A stretch of DNA of 64,000 nucleotides from Cenarchaeum sp. SB0675_bin_21 (GTDB lineage: Archaea > Thermoproteota > Nitrososphaeria > Nitrososphaerales > Nitrosopumilaceae): positions 1-64,000 of the forward strand of contig VYCS01000011.1 of NCBI GenBank assembly GCA_009843815.1. Reading direction: 5' to 3'. This document shows, one piece after another, positions 54,017-62,651 of the stretch. A program made the translations under genes and the position numbers. The notes under the pieces are model-generated. The model saw only the letters and a program-made list of their open reading frames with translations. It was not told where the DNA came from and ran no database searches. The number at the start of each line of letters is the position of its first letter. Within the stretch, counting starts at the first letter, position 1.

Positions 54017-54059
54017 AATTATGCAGTAGGTTTTTACATTAGGTAGTAGTTATAATATC

Positions 54060-54791
54060 ATGGTAGAAGTTACATTGGCCATAGCAGCATTAGCAGGACT
54101 AGGCTCGTTTTGGGCACCGTGTATTCTACCCATGATACCGGCGTTCTTGGCATATATATCAGGGACCACACTGGCAGACATCAATAAATCCCAAGAGGGT
54201 ACGGTTGTGGTCAATAGAACTAACATTATATTAAATTCAGTATTCTTTGTCTTAGGCTTTTCGGTGGTGTTTTCCGTGATCGGAGTGACCATAAACAGTA
54301 TATTTGTCGGAGTAGGCGGAGAGGTCATTAATTTATTAAATCAAATAGGCGGTATTATAATAATCGGTTTTGGTGCATTTTTAATTCTCTCTACAAAAAT
54401 AAATGCATTAAATATGGAAAAAAAGATTCTAGTACGCCGGGAGAAGGCATCATATCCACTGTCGTTTGTGTTTGGTTTGGCATTTGCTGTAGGATGGACT
54501 CCATGTGTAGGTCCAATATTGGGAACAATTCTAACATTGGCGGCTACAACTCCCGCAATCGCCTTTAATCTATTATTAGTATATTCGCTAAGTCTCGGAA
54601 TTCCATTCATACTGATGGCCATATTCTTTTCAAGAGCCCAGAGAATAATTCGGGCCATGGGCAGACATTTGAAGTATTATTCCATAATGTTAGGTGCATT
54701 CATAATAATACTAGGTATATTGGTATATACCAACCAGCTGGCATATTTAGCTAATTTTCCACTACTAAATGAGTTGATCGCTTTAGGATGA
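54060..54791 (+). CDS. ccdA: CcdA-type membrane thiol-disulfide transporter
   Basis: CcdA moves reducing power across the membrane to extracytoplasmic thioredoxin-like proteins. About six membrane helices are predicted. The two reactive cysteines lie in FWAPCILPMIPAF and VGWTPCVGPILG, the signature of the DsbD/CcdA family. The following gene encodes an extracytoplasmic thioredoxin-like protein only 3 nt after the stop, its expected partner. The system would keep copper- or cytochrome-binding proteins outside the cell reduced. Confidence 0.92.
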   Translation: MVEVTLAIAALAGLGSFWAPCILPMIPAFLAYISGTTLADINKSQEGTVVVNRTNIILNSVFFVLGFSVVFSVIGVTINSIFVGVGGEVINLLNQIGGIIIIGFGAFLILSTKINALNMEKKILVRREKASYPLSFVFGLAFAVGWTPCVGPILGTILTLAATTPAIAFNLLLVYSLSLGIPFILMAIFFSRAQRIIRAMGRHLKYYSIMLGAFIIILGILVYTNQLAYLANFPLLNELIALG

Positions 54792-54794
54792 TGT

Positions 54795-55886
54795 ATGATG
54801 AAGAGTGAGATAAAGACTGCCATAATACTAGGTATCGTAATAGCTGCTGGCGTGAGTCTGGTGTCGGTCTACCTAGGCAGTATAGAGCAAGAGGCAGTAC
54901 AAGAGTTTACAGTATCCCCCGTGGACAAGTCCAACTTTAGGGTGGCTCCAGAGATTGTAGGTATTGCAGAATACATCAATACCACTCCAGAGGAATTAAA
55001 TACTAAAATTCAAGATAGTGTTGTGTTATATGATATTTGGACATATTCATGTATCAATTGCATACGCACACTACCGTTCATAACCGCCTGGGATGACAAA
55101 TATTCTGATCAAGGTTTGTTGATAATTGGCATACATAGTCCCGAGTTTGAGTTTGAGAAAGATCCAGTAAATGTAATAGCGGCCATGGAAAAGCATGGTA
55201 TAGAGTATCCGGTAGTTATGGACAACGACATGGATACTTGGAAGGCGTTTGAAAATAGGTATTGGCCTCGTAAATATATCGCAGATCATGAAGGATACAT
55301 CAGGTATGATCACATAGGCGAGGGCGCATATCAGGAGACCGAACGAGTAATACAAGAGTTGTTAGCAGAGCGGGCTTTTGCAATGCAGTCAAGTATGCCT
55401 TCACAGGACCTTGTGGAACTAGAGTCTTTCCAGCACACGTCATCCCGGACACCTGAACTATATCTTGGATACAAGCTGGCAGCTGGACGCTCACAGTTGG
55501 GAAATGATGAAGGATTTCGCCCCAACCAATCCATCACGTATAGTAGTATCCCAGATACGCTAGATACACACAAATTCTACATGGTGGGAACATGGCAGAA
55601 TGGTCCGGAAAGTATGAAGTTGGAGTCAGATTCAGGTGCAATACATCTACAATACTTTGCAAAAGAGGTGAATATAGTTACTGAAGGTGTAGGAACCATA
55701 GAGGTCTATCTTGATGGCGAACCCATCGCTACCAATTATCAGGGATATAGTTTAGACGATTACATATTAGAGGTGTCAGAGCCTGGACTATACAACATAG
55801 TGACGTCAGATGTTGCCGGCACACATATGTTGGAGTTACGAATTACAACTCCAGGTGTAGAGATATTCACATATACTTTTGGTTAG
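54795..55886 (+). CDS. Membrane-anchored thioredoxin-like protein (TlpA/DipZ-like)
   Basis: An N-terminal membrane anchor (TAIILGIVIAAGVSLVSVYLG) is followed by a thioredoxin domain with active site CINC in WTYSCINCIRTLPF (about residue 95-98) and cis-Pro in the ENRYWPRKYIAD strand. The C-terminal ~140 residues form a beta-sandwich (EVNIVTEGVGTIEVYLDGEP, DYILEVSEPGLYNIV) as in DipZ-type proteins. It starts at ATG 54795, 3 nt after ccdA. The pair forms a membrane reducing pathway for exported cuproproteins, which fits an organism with many of them. The electron acceptor is unknown. Confidence 0.88.
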   Translation: MMKSEIKTAIILGIVIAAGVSLVSVYLGSIEQEAVQEFTVSPVDKSNFRVAPEIVGIAEYINTTPEELNTKIQDSVVLYDIWTYSCINCIRTLPFITAWDDKYSDQGLLIIGIHSPEFEFEKDPVNVIAAMEKHGIEYPVVMDNDMDTWKAFENRYWPRKYIADHEGYIRYDHIGEGAYQETERVIQELLAERAFAMQSSMPSQDLVELESFQHTSSRTPELYLGYKLAAGRSQLGNDEGFRPNQSITYSSIPDTLDTHKFYMVGTWQNGPESMKLESDSGAIHLQYFAKEVNIVTEGVGTIEVYLDGEPIATNYQGYSLDDYILEVSEPGLYNIVTSDVAGTHMLELRITTPGVEIFTYTFG

Positions 55887-55996
55887 TCCTTGTAATGTAT
55901 GGTGTAAATTTGTCACCCTGCACATCTGTCACCGTGGTAAATGAGGGGGCAGTTACATGCTAGTTTTTAACGATATATTGAACTATTCATATACTT

Positions 55997-56683
55997 ATGA
56001 TAACGGATTACTGGAATGATAATAATAAAAAAGGTGAACGATTCTCAAACATACTAAAACGTAAAAACCAAGATGCATTAACGCCCAGAAAGATAGCGGA
56101 AGCACAAAAGACCTTGGAGATTCCCATAACTCGCTTGCAGGCCATTGATGAAAAGTTGCGTATAAAAGAGGAACAGATATTTGAGCGCATTATAGCTGCA
56201 CAACGTGCCCGCAACAACCGATATGCCGAAATGTACGCCAATGAACTAAGTCATGTCCGCAAGATGAAGAGTATGGTAACTACAGCAAAGCTCTCTATGG
56301 AGCAGGTGAAAATACGTCTCAATACCGTCTCAGAGTTAGGAGACATAGTAGTAACACTAAGTCCATGTATGTCGATAATACGAGACCTAGGGCCTACCAT
56401 ATCAGGCATGATCCCCGAAGCATCCAATGCCATGAATGACTTATCAGAGATAATGGGCGATATGATGAGTCAGTCACGCATAACTTCTGAAGACCTACTT
56501 GCTCCAAATATGCCCCGAAACCGTGAGGCCATGGACATATTGGATGAAGCACATACCGTGTTGACTCGTGAAGCTGAGGCAACCATACCGGCTGTACCAC
56601 AAGATTTACTTGCAGAGTCCAATATCGTATCTGCACAGATACAGCAACGGGAACCACCAAAACGCCAAAGTGAACTGGCATGA
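55997..56683 (+). CDS. cdvB: ESCRT-III-like cell division protein (CdvB paralogue)
   Basis: The protein is helical and charged in the Snf7/CdvB pattern: a basic alpha1-alpha2 hairpin (IPITRLQAIDEKLRIKEEQ, then FERIIAAQRARNNRYAEMYANELSHVRKMKSMV) and a downstream acidic region (MNDLSEIMGDMM). It has no winged-helix tail with an MIM motif as in the main CdvB, so it is likely one of the shorter paralogues (CdvB1/B2-like). These proteins assemble into filaments that constrict the membrane in division. It lies alone on the forward strand, with a hypothetical convergent gene after it. A divergent FtsZ-like gene is at 37378-38301. Confidence 0.85.
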   Translation: MITDYWNDNNKKGERFSNILKRKNQDALTPRKIAEAQKTLEIPITRLQAIDEKLRIKEEQIFERIIAAQRARNNRYAEMYANELSHVRKMKSMVTTAKLSMEQVKIRLNTVSELGDIVVTLSPCMSIIRDLGPTISGMIPEASNAMNDLSEIMGDMMSQSRITSEDLLAPNMPRNREAMDILDEAHTVLTREAEATIPAVPQDLLAESNIVSAQIQQREPPKRQSELA

Positions 56684-57013
56684 TTAGTTTGATATTTTAC
56701 ATAATCTCTTTTTAATTCTTGATATTGTAGGGTAACTATAGCCACGTTGTTTGTATTCGGATATCATCATCTTCCAATTACTCAAACGCCACGCTGCCTG
56801 CTCGGGAGTTACCGCATCCACCTCCATGTCAACGACTCCTTTACGTCCCACCTTCAAGGTACCTGAGTTTTGTCGACGCCATCTAGCTTGAGCGAAACTT
56901 AATCCTGATAGTACTATATCGGTTGGTAGTTCGTCCAGATACTCCTGTAGTTGTGTTACATCATCAGGTGTTGCGGTAGATGATACTTTTACATTTATGT
57001 TCCTTTTTGACAC
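56684..57013 (-). CDS. Uncharacterised small basic protein (109 aa)
   Basis: Starts with ATG 57013. A 45-residue N-terminal part (SSTATPDDVTQLQEYLDELP) is followed by a basic segment (FAQARWRRQNSGTLKVGRKG) and a helical end with many Lys/Arg (ISEYKQRGYSYPTISRIKKRL). It may bind nucleic acid; no known domain. It is convergent with the CdvB gene, the ends being adjacent. Confidence 0.55.
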   Translation of the reverse strand: MSKRNINVKVSSTATPDDVTQLQEYLDELPTDIVLSGLSFAQARWRRQNSGTLKVGRKGVVDMEVDAVTPEQAAWRLSNWKMMISEYKQRGYSYPTISRIKKRLCKISN

Positions 57014-57162
57014 ACCAATATACAGACAAGGTATCTTATATTATTACAGTGTGGCGGTTTCCAGATAGTGATACAGGTCTGGTCTCAGAGTACATCATAT
57101 AGAATGGAATCAAAACTATCACGTTTTATAACGTAATTATGTAATGTGTAGTCACTTGAATA
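57014..57162. other. Intergenic region
   Basis: Holds the likely promoter of the 109-aa gene (AT-rich stretch next to 57013). No gene or structured RNA is recognisable. Confidence 0.4.
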
Positions 57163-57267
57163 ATGGTTTGCCACGAACCAAATTACAACGATAAAAACAT
57201 ACTATTAGGTTTAGTGCTGCTGGCTGTGATGGTTATGTTCCAATTGCACAATACGCTTATGCAGTAA
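57163..57267 (+). pseudogene. Short membrane-protein frame, possible start of a phnE copy
   Basis: A 34-codon frame (MVCHEPNYNDKNILLGLVLLAVMVMF) has a single hydrophobic segment. It lies 13 nt before the phnE C-terminal fragment at 57281-57418 and could be the degenerate N-terminal helix of the same decayed permease, the middle having been deleted. It could also be an independent small membrane protein. The sequence match to the phnE N-terminus is too weak to decide. Confidence 0.35.
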
Positions 57268-57280
57268 CAACAATCCCTGA

Positions 57281-57418
57281 CTGGGTAAGGCGGCATTCTT
57301 CATGTTGGTTGTATTGTTGGCCGTATTGGTGATCGACTTGATAAGTGTCAAACTTCGAGATAGATATGTGATAAAGTCACAACGTGGAGTAATGAGTGCT
57401 GTCCACTGGAATGATTGA
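57281..57418 (+). pseudogene. phnE: C-terminal fragment of a second phnE
   Basis: After an in-frame TGA (57278-57280) the frame reads LGKAAFFMLVVLLAVLVID, then LISVKLRDRYVIKSQRGV. This matches the last ~40 residues of the intact phnE at 8479-9276 (YGKAVFFMLVVLATVLVID...) almost residue for residue, but the DNA is AT-richer. The preceding permease region is gone. It ends at TGA 57416-57418, one base before the purP stop. It is the scar of a second, more native-like phn locus. Confidence 0.8.
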
Positions 57419-58441
57419 CTATGTAATTACGTTCTTTAGACTATTCACTGCAATAGCATCTTTAATTTCGCGACATATACGCCTCCCCATACTTATGGGT
57501 TCGTTAAACAGTAGATTGTAGTATGGCGAGCCGTTCATGTATATGTTGGTACCCGCGACAATACGAGCAGAGAACTCAAAGGCGCTGAACTTGGCATCAG
57601 CATCATACACTCCTTCTATACAGAAGGGTCCGTTCATACCCGGACTTGCTAATCTCCTAGCAGCATCTACAAATCTTTCAGCCATCTTGTATGCCTCATC
57701 CAATAAAGACTCTCGGAGAACTAGTGGACTATTCCCTATAACATTGAATGATGGAGTACTTGAAGTAATTTGGTTCGAAGCGGGTATGCGGGAGATACCC
57801 TCTATGTCAGATTCATGACGCTGGTCACATCCAAAAAACTCCACCTCATCACGTATTGGTGAGTAAAAGAACTGCAGATATGCCAAAACTCCAGAGACGT
57901 ATCTTTGTATGTATAATGGTTCATCTGGCGATATCACACCATCTGCTATTAGAGATTTTCGACGTGTATGATACTCTTGAGTAGTTGATGCCATAAAGTA
58001 GCCCTTGCCGCCGGCTGCGCCTTGGCGTTTTACAATTACCATATCATCTATATCATCTGGTGAGTTTATTGCCTTTGGCACAGGCAAGTCGGCCTTCCTC
58101 ATCATCTGCTCCTTTAGTTCACGATCCGACTCCCACTTCAGTATGTATTTGTTGCCGAAGATTGGCGTCTGTATACTCTCAATCTTCTCACTATCTAGTT
58201 GTGATATCAGTGTTCCGTGAGGTATCAATATTGTATCTTGTATCTCAGAAGCGCATGGTTCTTGCAATATGTCAGTAAAAGAGTCCACCGGCACAATCTT
58301 GTCTATGAATGAAAATCGGCTATACAGACTCAATCGTCGTTTCTCACATACCAGTAATGTGTCTAGTCCCTCATCTTTTGCACCCTTCAGGAGTTGTAAT
58401 GCGCAATGAGATCCCAAGGTGGATACTGTAACCATAACCAT
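57419..58441 (-). CDS. purP: Formate-dependent FAICAR synthetase (archaeal purine synthesis)
   Basis: PurP formylates AICAR with formate and ATP in the ninth step of IMP synthesis in archaea. The ATP-grasp fold is visible: VSTLGSHCALQLLKGAKDEG at the N-terminus (the family's SHSAL region), VKRQGAAGGKGYFMA (ATP loop), PLYIQRYVSGVLAYLQFFYSP, MNGPFCIEGVYD and FEFSARIVAGTNIYMNGSPY. At 340 residues it is full length. Start: ATG at 58441 or the next in frame. Its 3' end abuts the phnE fragment. Confidence 0.93.
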   Translation of the reverse strand: MVMVTVSTLGSHCALQLLKGAKDEGLDTLLVCEKRRLSLYSRFSFIDKIVPVDSFTDILQEPCASEIQDTILIPHGTLISQLDSEKIESIQTPIFGNKYILKWESDRELKEQMMRKADLPVPKAINSPDDIDDMVIVKRQGAAGGKGYFMASTTQEYHTRRKSLIADGVISPDEPLYIQRYVSGVLAYLQFFYSPIRDEVEFFGCDQRHESDIEGISRIPASNQITSSTPSFNVIGNSPLVLRESLLDEAYKMAERFVDAARRLASPGMNGPFCIEGVYDADAKFSAFEFSARIVAGTNIYMNGSPYYNLLFNEPISMGRRICREIKDAIAVNSLKNVIT

Positions 58442-58458
58442 AGCAAAGTGTGAGCCTT

Positions 58459-58662
58459 TTATGAACCGTTTGTTAGTGCAACATACGTATCATCGATTAT
58501 ATCCACTGACACCAAGGGACGAATACTCTCTTGTACATGGTCCAGGACAAATTTATGAGGTGTTACATTGGACGGTATAGCATTCTCACTGCGTTTGATT
58601 GCATATACTGTTAGAGCATTGGATACTGCAACTATTACTCTTTCACGTTGGGTTAGTGCCAT
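58459..58662 (-). CDS. Small uncharacterised protein (67 aa)
   Basis: Reads MALTQRERVIVAVSNALTVYA, then a charged middle and VSVDIIDDTYVALTNGS; a mixed alpha/beta soluble domain is likely. It lies 17 nt upstream of purP on the same strand and overlaps the next gene upstream by 10 nt, so the three may form one transcript. I recognise no family. Confidence 0.5.
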   Translation of the reverse strand: MALTQRERVIVAVSNALTVYAIKRSENAIPSNVTPHKFVLDHVQESIRPLVSVDIIDDTYVALTNGS

Positions 58663-58847
58663 GATGTATGTATCTGTAGTGGTGATGGATAATGCGACGC
58701 AGGTAATACATCAGGCATGTGGTGATGTGATTCTCCATAGTCATCGCTGTGTGTATAACCATCCCAGTAGGCATATCCTACCCAGACCCCCACCAGTATT
58801 ATAGTCAATATTACCAATCCTTCCAAGACTGCCATAACAGTTGGCAT
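58653..58847 (-). CDS. Small membrane protein with His-rich tail (64 aa)
   Basis: One membrane helix (LEGLVILTIILVGVWVGYAY) near the N-terminus and a C-terminal tail rich in His and acidic residues (SDDYGESHHHMPDVLPASHY). The His cluster could bind a metal such as copper outside the membrane. It overlaps the gene at 58459-58662 by 10 nt and is the first of the purP group on the reverse strand. Its function is unknown. Confidence 0.5.
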   Translation of the reverse strand: MPTVMAVLEGLVILTIILVGVWVGYAYWDGYTHSDDYGESHHHMPDVLPASHYPSPLQIHTSWH

Positions 58848-59006
58848 CCATTAACCAAATAATAATTATACTGATGTGTCAGGAGCACATCTATCCATAT
58901 TCATCGCCCATATTGTATAATTTAGAGGGCGTTTAGCTCGCTATTCCACTTGGAGGGGAACCCTGCAACGTAACGAATTTAAATATAAAAATTTAATTTT
59001 TAGACC

Positions 59007-59558
59007 ATGGAGTATGCGACCCGATATCCAAAGACGGTATTTATGGTAGATGGAGTACGCCGGCGTATTGGAATTGACGCTTATGAAGGGCTTGAACAGC
59101 TGCACGTGGTGGTACAGAATAGCTTTGAAGAGATAAGCCGCATATTCTCCAAGGAGGGGTTTACCAAAGTAAAGTTTGAGCACAAGCAGCCCAATCAGTT
59201 AGGACGAGGTTTCAACTTGAAATTAAAGAAGCCCTGGGAGTTACACGTGCGCATGGTGCAGATAAAGGAGGGCCTAATAGGCATTCATGCAGAGGTCGAA
59301 GTTTCAAGAGACTACCTTCAACACTTATTCAGCCAGAGGACGCCTGTAATATACGAGATTCAAGATGTGTTAAATAAGTATAATATCGACCACAAGGTCT
59401 GGAATGATAGCATAAAGAGATACGTGCGCTCCATCTATGATGATTATAAGGTGAAACTTTCTACGCCCAGCATACCTGTATTAGCATGGAAGCCCATGTT
59501 GTTTGTGATAGGTACAGTAGGTGTATTTTATCTGTGGAAGTATGTGCATACTCTCTAA
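59007..59558 (+). CDS. Uncharacterised tail-anchored protein
   Basis: A 183-residue protein with a basic soluble domain (EHKQPNQLGRGFNLKLKKPWELHVRM) and one C-terminal membrane helix (WKPMLFVIGTVGVFYLWKYV), so it is probably anchored with its bulk in the cytoplasm. A preceding AT-rich tract (AATTTAAATATAAAAATT) is a likely promoter. Conserved features such as EVEVSRDYLQHLF cannot be matched to a known family. The 3' end overlaps the convergent small gene by 4 nt. Confidence 0.65.
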   Translation: MEYATRYPKTVFMVDGVRRRIGIDAYEGLEQLHVVVQNSFEEISRIFSKEGFTKVKFEHKQPNQLGRGFNLKLKKPWELHVRMVQIKEGLIGIHAEVEVSRDYLQHLFSQRTPVIYEIQDVLNKYNIDHKVWNDSIKRYVRSIYDDYKVKLSTPSIPVLAWKPMLFVIGTVGVFYLWKYVHTL

Positions 59559-59875
59559 ATGCCTAGTGTCTCGGCTTTGGTCAACTCCAGATATACTTTG
59601 TCACCTACCGAAAGGCCCATATCTTTGTACTCGTGCATGTCTATCTTTATTTGAGTAAGTCCTGCAGATCCACTCATACCGGCAAACATTCTGTTTATGT
59701 CTTTTACCATATCATTCATGTTGGTGAACTCCATCATTTTAGGTTGCTGTCCAAACGGCGACATGGGTGAGACGTTACCCTCATTCACATCCTTTAGTGA
59801 GGAGAGAGATACTACAACATAGGGAGAACCATCTGGAGCTGCATCTATGCTCTTCACAACAAACTCTTTCTTCAC
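59555..59875 (-). CDS. Uncharacterised small protein (106 aa)
   Basis: A 106-residue protein with a start VVKSIDAAPDGSPYVVVSLSSLKD and a Met-rich stretch (MSPFGQQPKMMEFTNMNDMVKDINRMFAGMSG), ending in a basic beta segment (LSVGDKVYLELTKAE). The beta-barrel-like end suggests a small binding domain. No known motif. Convergent with the gene at 59007-59558 and divergent from the next one. Confidence 0.6.
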   Translation of the reverse strand: MKKEFVVKSIDAAPDGSPYVVVSLSSLKDVNEGNVSPMSPFGQQPKMMEFTNMNDMVKDINRMFAGMSGSAGLTQIKIDMHEYKDMGLSVGDKVYLELTKAETLGI

Positions 59876-59927
59876 AACATCATAACCACAATCTGTAATA
59901 TATATTTGGTACTTGCATTATGTAGTA

Positions 59928-60452
59928 ATGGCACAGACAGTATTTCGATACTATGGCATCTCGCCTTGGGAGATAGAGGTTTTGTATGGCTACTTTAGAT
60001 CCCGTTTTGATGTAGTACAAGATGAGATAGAGCCTGACGATGTTGAGTTTGTCAGCAAACTATCACTGTACATACCTGTTGCATTTAGTGAAGAGTTCTT
60101 TATCTGGTTCGACTATAGACGCTGGGAGAAGGTAAAGTCGCTATTCAAGGAGATAAAGAGGCGGCGGGGTTCGGGTAATGCCCTAAAGGTGAATTTGATA
60201 TTTTCTGGAGAGCCCACCATCACTTTTACCATGGATTCAGAGGACAAACAGTGGTTTGACAACTCTGTCGAAAAGATAGACTTTGTATTGGAGTTACTAC
60301 CATACCATCTTGATAAAGACAAGATTCCTCCTAATACTGCCACCATATCGTATCGTTTTGACTCCAAGACTGTTAGATGGCGATTATATCGGGCTATTGC
60401 TGACACAGAGTATCTGTTTCGTGGTGATGGTTGGGCGCCCATAGAGGAGTGA
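59928..60452 (+). CDS. Uncharacterised protein upstream of nob1
   Basis: A 174-residue soluble protein (start ATG 59928, MAQTVFRYYGIS). It is rich in aromatic and charged residues (SEEFFIWFDYRRWEKVKSLFKEIKRRRG; TMDSEDKQWFDNSVEKID). The frame is followed 7 nt later by nob1, so both are probably in one transcript and the protein may act in ribosome or RNA metabolism. This is context only; no domain is recognised. Confidence 0.65.
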   Translation: MAQTVFRYYGISPWEIEVLYGYFRSRFDVVQDEIEPDDVEFVSKLSLYIPVAFSEEFFIWFDYRRWEKVKSLFKEIKRRRGSGNALKVNLIFSGEPTITFTMDSEDKQWFDNSVEKIDFVLELLPYHLDKDKIPPNTATISYRFDSKTVRWRLYRAIADTEYLFRGDGWAPIEE

Positions 60453-60459
60453 TGTTTGC

Positions 60460-60951
60460 TTGATTGACTCTAGTCGTGTCATATTGGATGCAAGTGCCTT
60501 TTATGCTGGCGTACCTTTTGGTTCTTTGGAGTCTTATTGTACGACACCGCAGATATACGATGAGATATCACACATTAAAAAGAGGCAGGATGCCATAGGT
60601 ACATTAGTAAATTTGGGCAGGCTTGCCATATATTCGCCAGATCACATGTATGTAAAACAGGTACTGGGTTTTGCACAAAGAGCTGGCGATAGACCACAAC
60701 TGTCAGAGGCAGATATCTCTGTTATAGCACTGGCGTTACAGATGAAACAATCCATAATAACTGATGATTATGCCATCTCCAATACCGCCAGACATCTAGG
60801 ACTGTCAGTGTTTCCGGTTATGACCTCTGGAGTAAAGACAGTAGGCATATGGAGATATAGATGTCCGGCATGTCGCACACAGCGACCACCAGGGCGCATA
60901 TGTAGCATCTGTGGCAGCGTCTTGCGCAAAAAGTTAGTAAATAGAGACTAA
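60460..60951 (+). CDS. nob1: Nob1-type rRNA endonuclease (PIN domain plus zinc ribbon)
   Basis: Nob1 cuts the 3' end of 16S rRNA during small-subunit maturation. The PIN domain starts VILDASAFYAG (Asp10), has LSEADISVIALAL with acidic residues near 89, and IITDDYAISN with the final Asp pair. The zinc ribbon follows: YRCPACRTQRPPGRICSICGSVL. The whole is the standard archaeal Nob1 architecture, 163 residues. Start TTG at 60460. It overlaps the convergent NAD kinase gene by 4 nt. Confidence 0.92.
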   Translation: MIDSSRVILDASAFYAGVPFGSLESYCTTPQIYDEISHIKKRQDAIGTLVNLGRLAIYSPDHMYVKQVLGFAQRAGDRPQLSEADISVIALALQMKQSIITDDYAISNTARHLGLSVFPVMTSGVKTVGIWRYRCPACRTQRPPGRICSICGSVLRKKLVNRD

Positions 60952-61763
60952 AATCCCATCTTGCTCATCTGTCGTAGTCCTCTCTTTTTGAGTCGTACGA
61001 AGACCGCCCTCTTATCATACTTTTTTATTGTTATAGTTTCGTTGAATCCTGCATACTTTATTACCTGAGCATCCATTACAATACTACAGTCATGAGATGG
61101 TATTATCTCTATGATATCATCAGGGACAACGATGGACGCCAATCTATACATTGGGGCCACGGGGGTGATTATCAATACATCAAGGCTCTCGTGTAGTATG
61201 GGCCCTCCCAAGGAGAAAGAGTGGCCCGTAGAACCACTGGGCGTAGATATCATTACGCCATCCATCTTTTGTGTTACAGTGTCGTTTTGGAATTTTATCA
61301 TCATATTTGCAGTACGGGTGAGGTTGGATCTGGTAATGTATATCTCATTTAACGCCGGTGGAAACTCCTCACCATTGTATGATGCCACAACCCTAATTCG
61401 CTTCTCCAGTATTATGTCATCAGACTCCATCTGACATATGGCTTGAGGGAGCTGTTCCAGTGTAATTTCAGATAATATTCCCCTGTTCCCCCCAACGTTT
61501 ATGGTGAGTATTGGCGTCTCGTCTGAGAGGTATCGCAGTGTACGTAGAGTGGTGCCATCACCACCTAGTGTTACGGCCAGATCCAGTTGTACATCTCCCA
61601 AGTCTTCAATTACCTCTATGGGTATGGCTCCATCCACCGATATTGGTGATAGGGCATATACGCAACATCCCCGCTGTATAAACGTCTGCGCCACATCACG
61701 TGCCGCCACTTCTGCCTCTGCAGATCCGAATTTAGCTCCAATTACAATCTTTTCTATCTTCAA
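60948..61763 (-). CDS. nadK: NAD kinase
   Basis: The enzyme makes NADP+ from NAD+. The diagnostic GGDG loop is in AVTLGGDGTTLRTLR (residues ~67-70), and the second motif is in NEIYITRSNLTRTANMMIK, followed by GVMISTPSGSTGHSFSLGGPI. Length 271 aa is normal. The 3' end overlaps nob1 by 4 nt. With nadM at 10325-10855 this gives two steps of the NAD(P) pathway in the window. Confidence 0.92.
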   Translation of the reverse strand: MKIEKIVIGAKFGSAEAEVAARDVAQTFIQRGCCVYALSPISVDGAIPIEVIEDLGDVQLDLAVTLGGDGTTLRTLRYLSDETPILTINVGGNRGILSEITLEQLPQAICQMESDDIILEKRIRVVASYNGEEFPPALNEIYITRSNLTRTANMMIKFQNDTVTQKMDGVMISTPSGSTGHSFSLGGPILHESLDVLIITPVAPMYRLASIVVPDDIIEIIPSHDCSIVMDAQVIKYAGFNETITIKKYDKRAVFVRLKKRGLRQMSKMGF

Positions 61764-61865
61764 CTGCCATGTGATTAAAGTACATCATTTAAAAGTCACA
61801 GGTATTGAGGGAGCACCATACCCATTACACTCGTACCATTGAGAAGAGTTTCATTAAACATAAGG

Positions 61866-61939
61866 AGCTTCGAGCGGGATCCGAACCCGCGACCTTTACC
61901 TTACCAAGGTAACGCTCTACCAGGCTGAGCTATCGAAGC
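61866..61939 (-). tRNA. tRNA-Thr (anticodon GGT)
   Basis: On the reverse strand the cloverleaf is complete: acceptor stem GCTTCGA/TCGAAGC, D-arm GCTC...GAGC, anticodon stem TTACC/GGTAA enclosing the loop TTGGTAA (anticodon GGT, codon ACC), and T-arm GCGGG-TTCGGAT-CCCGC. The discriminator base is U, as in archaeal tRNA-Thr. The 3' CCA is not encoded (the DNA reads CCT after U). No intron is present. It lies between nadK and ubiX. Confidence 0.96.
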
Positions 61940-62078
61940 GTGTTGTAATTCAATTGAAAATCCTTATAACTCTTTTAATTGATGTGTCAGTCTTCTCCAA
62001 GATGCCATGTGTGTGCATTACAAAAATGGCACTAGTCATCGTACAGTTTTTTTATTCGTAATGTGTAAGTGGTTTTAG

Positions 62079-62651
62079 TTGAGCAACAAAAACATACTAA
62101 CTATCGGCATAACTGGTAGCACAGGAGCGATATATGGCATACGTCTACTAGAGGAGCTAAAGCGACTAGGTCATGATACACACCTCATAGTCACAAAGTG
62201 GGGAGAGAAGTGTATACTCATGGAGACCAATTATGATCTCAAGGACGTGTATGGATTAGCCAGTGTCACATCCAAGGATACCAATATGGCAGCTAGTGTA
62301 TCTAGTGGCACTCATAAGACTGGTGGTATGATCGTGGCACCTTGCAGTATGAAGACACTTGCAGCAATATCAAACGGATATGACGACACATTGGTGGCGC
62401 GCGCAGCCGGCGTCACCATAAAAGAGTCGAGAAGGTTGGTTCTCATGGTGCGGGAGTCACCCCTCTCGGCAATTCATCTAGAGAACATGTTAAAACTGGC
62501 CCGACTGAGCGTGGTTATGCTTCCTCCAATGACAGAGTTCTACACCAAACCCCAGAGCATATCAGATATGGTAAACCATGCAGTTGGCAAGTGCTTGGAT
62601 CAGTTTGACATTGACCATGATCTCTACAAGAGATGGGGCGAGGGTTCCTGA
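62079..62651 (+). CDS. ubiX: Flavin prenyltransferase (UbiX)
   Basis: UbiX prenylates FMN to make the cofactor of UbiD-type decarboxylases. The flavin-binding ITGSTGAIYGIRLLEEL opens the protein; VAPCSMKTLAAISNGYDDTLVARAAGVTIKESRRLVLMVRESPLS is the classical UbiX/Pad1 signature. Length 190 aa. Start is TTG at 62079, close to an oligo-T promoter region. It overlaps the next gene by 19 nt. Confidence 0.9.
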   Translation: MSNKNILTIGITGSTGAIYGIRLLEELKRLGHDTHLIVTKWGEKCILMETNYDLKDVYGLASVTSKDTNMAASVSSGTHKTGGMIVAPCSMKTLAAISNGYDDTLVARAAGVTIKESRRLVLMVRESPLSAIHLENMLKLARLSVVMLPPMTEFYTKPQSISDMVNHAVGKCLDQFDIDHDLYKRWGEGS

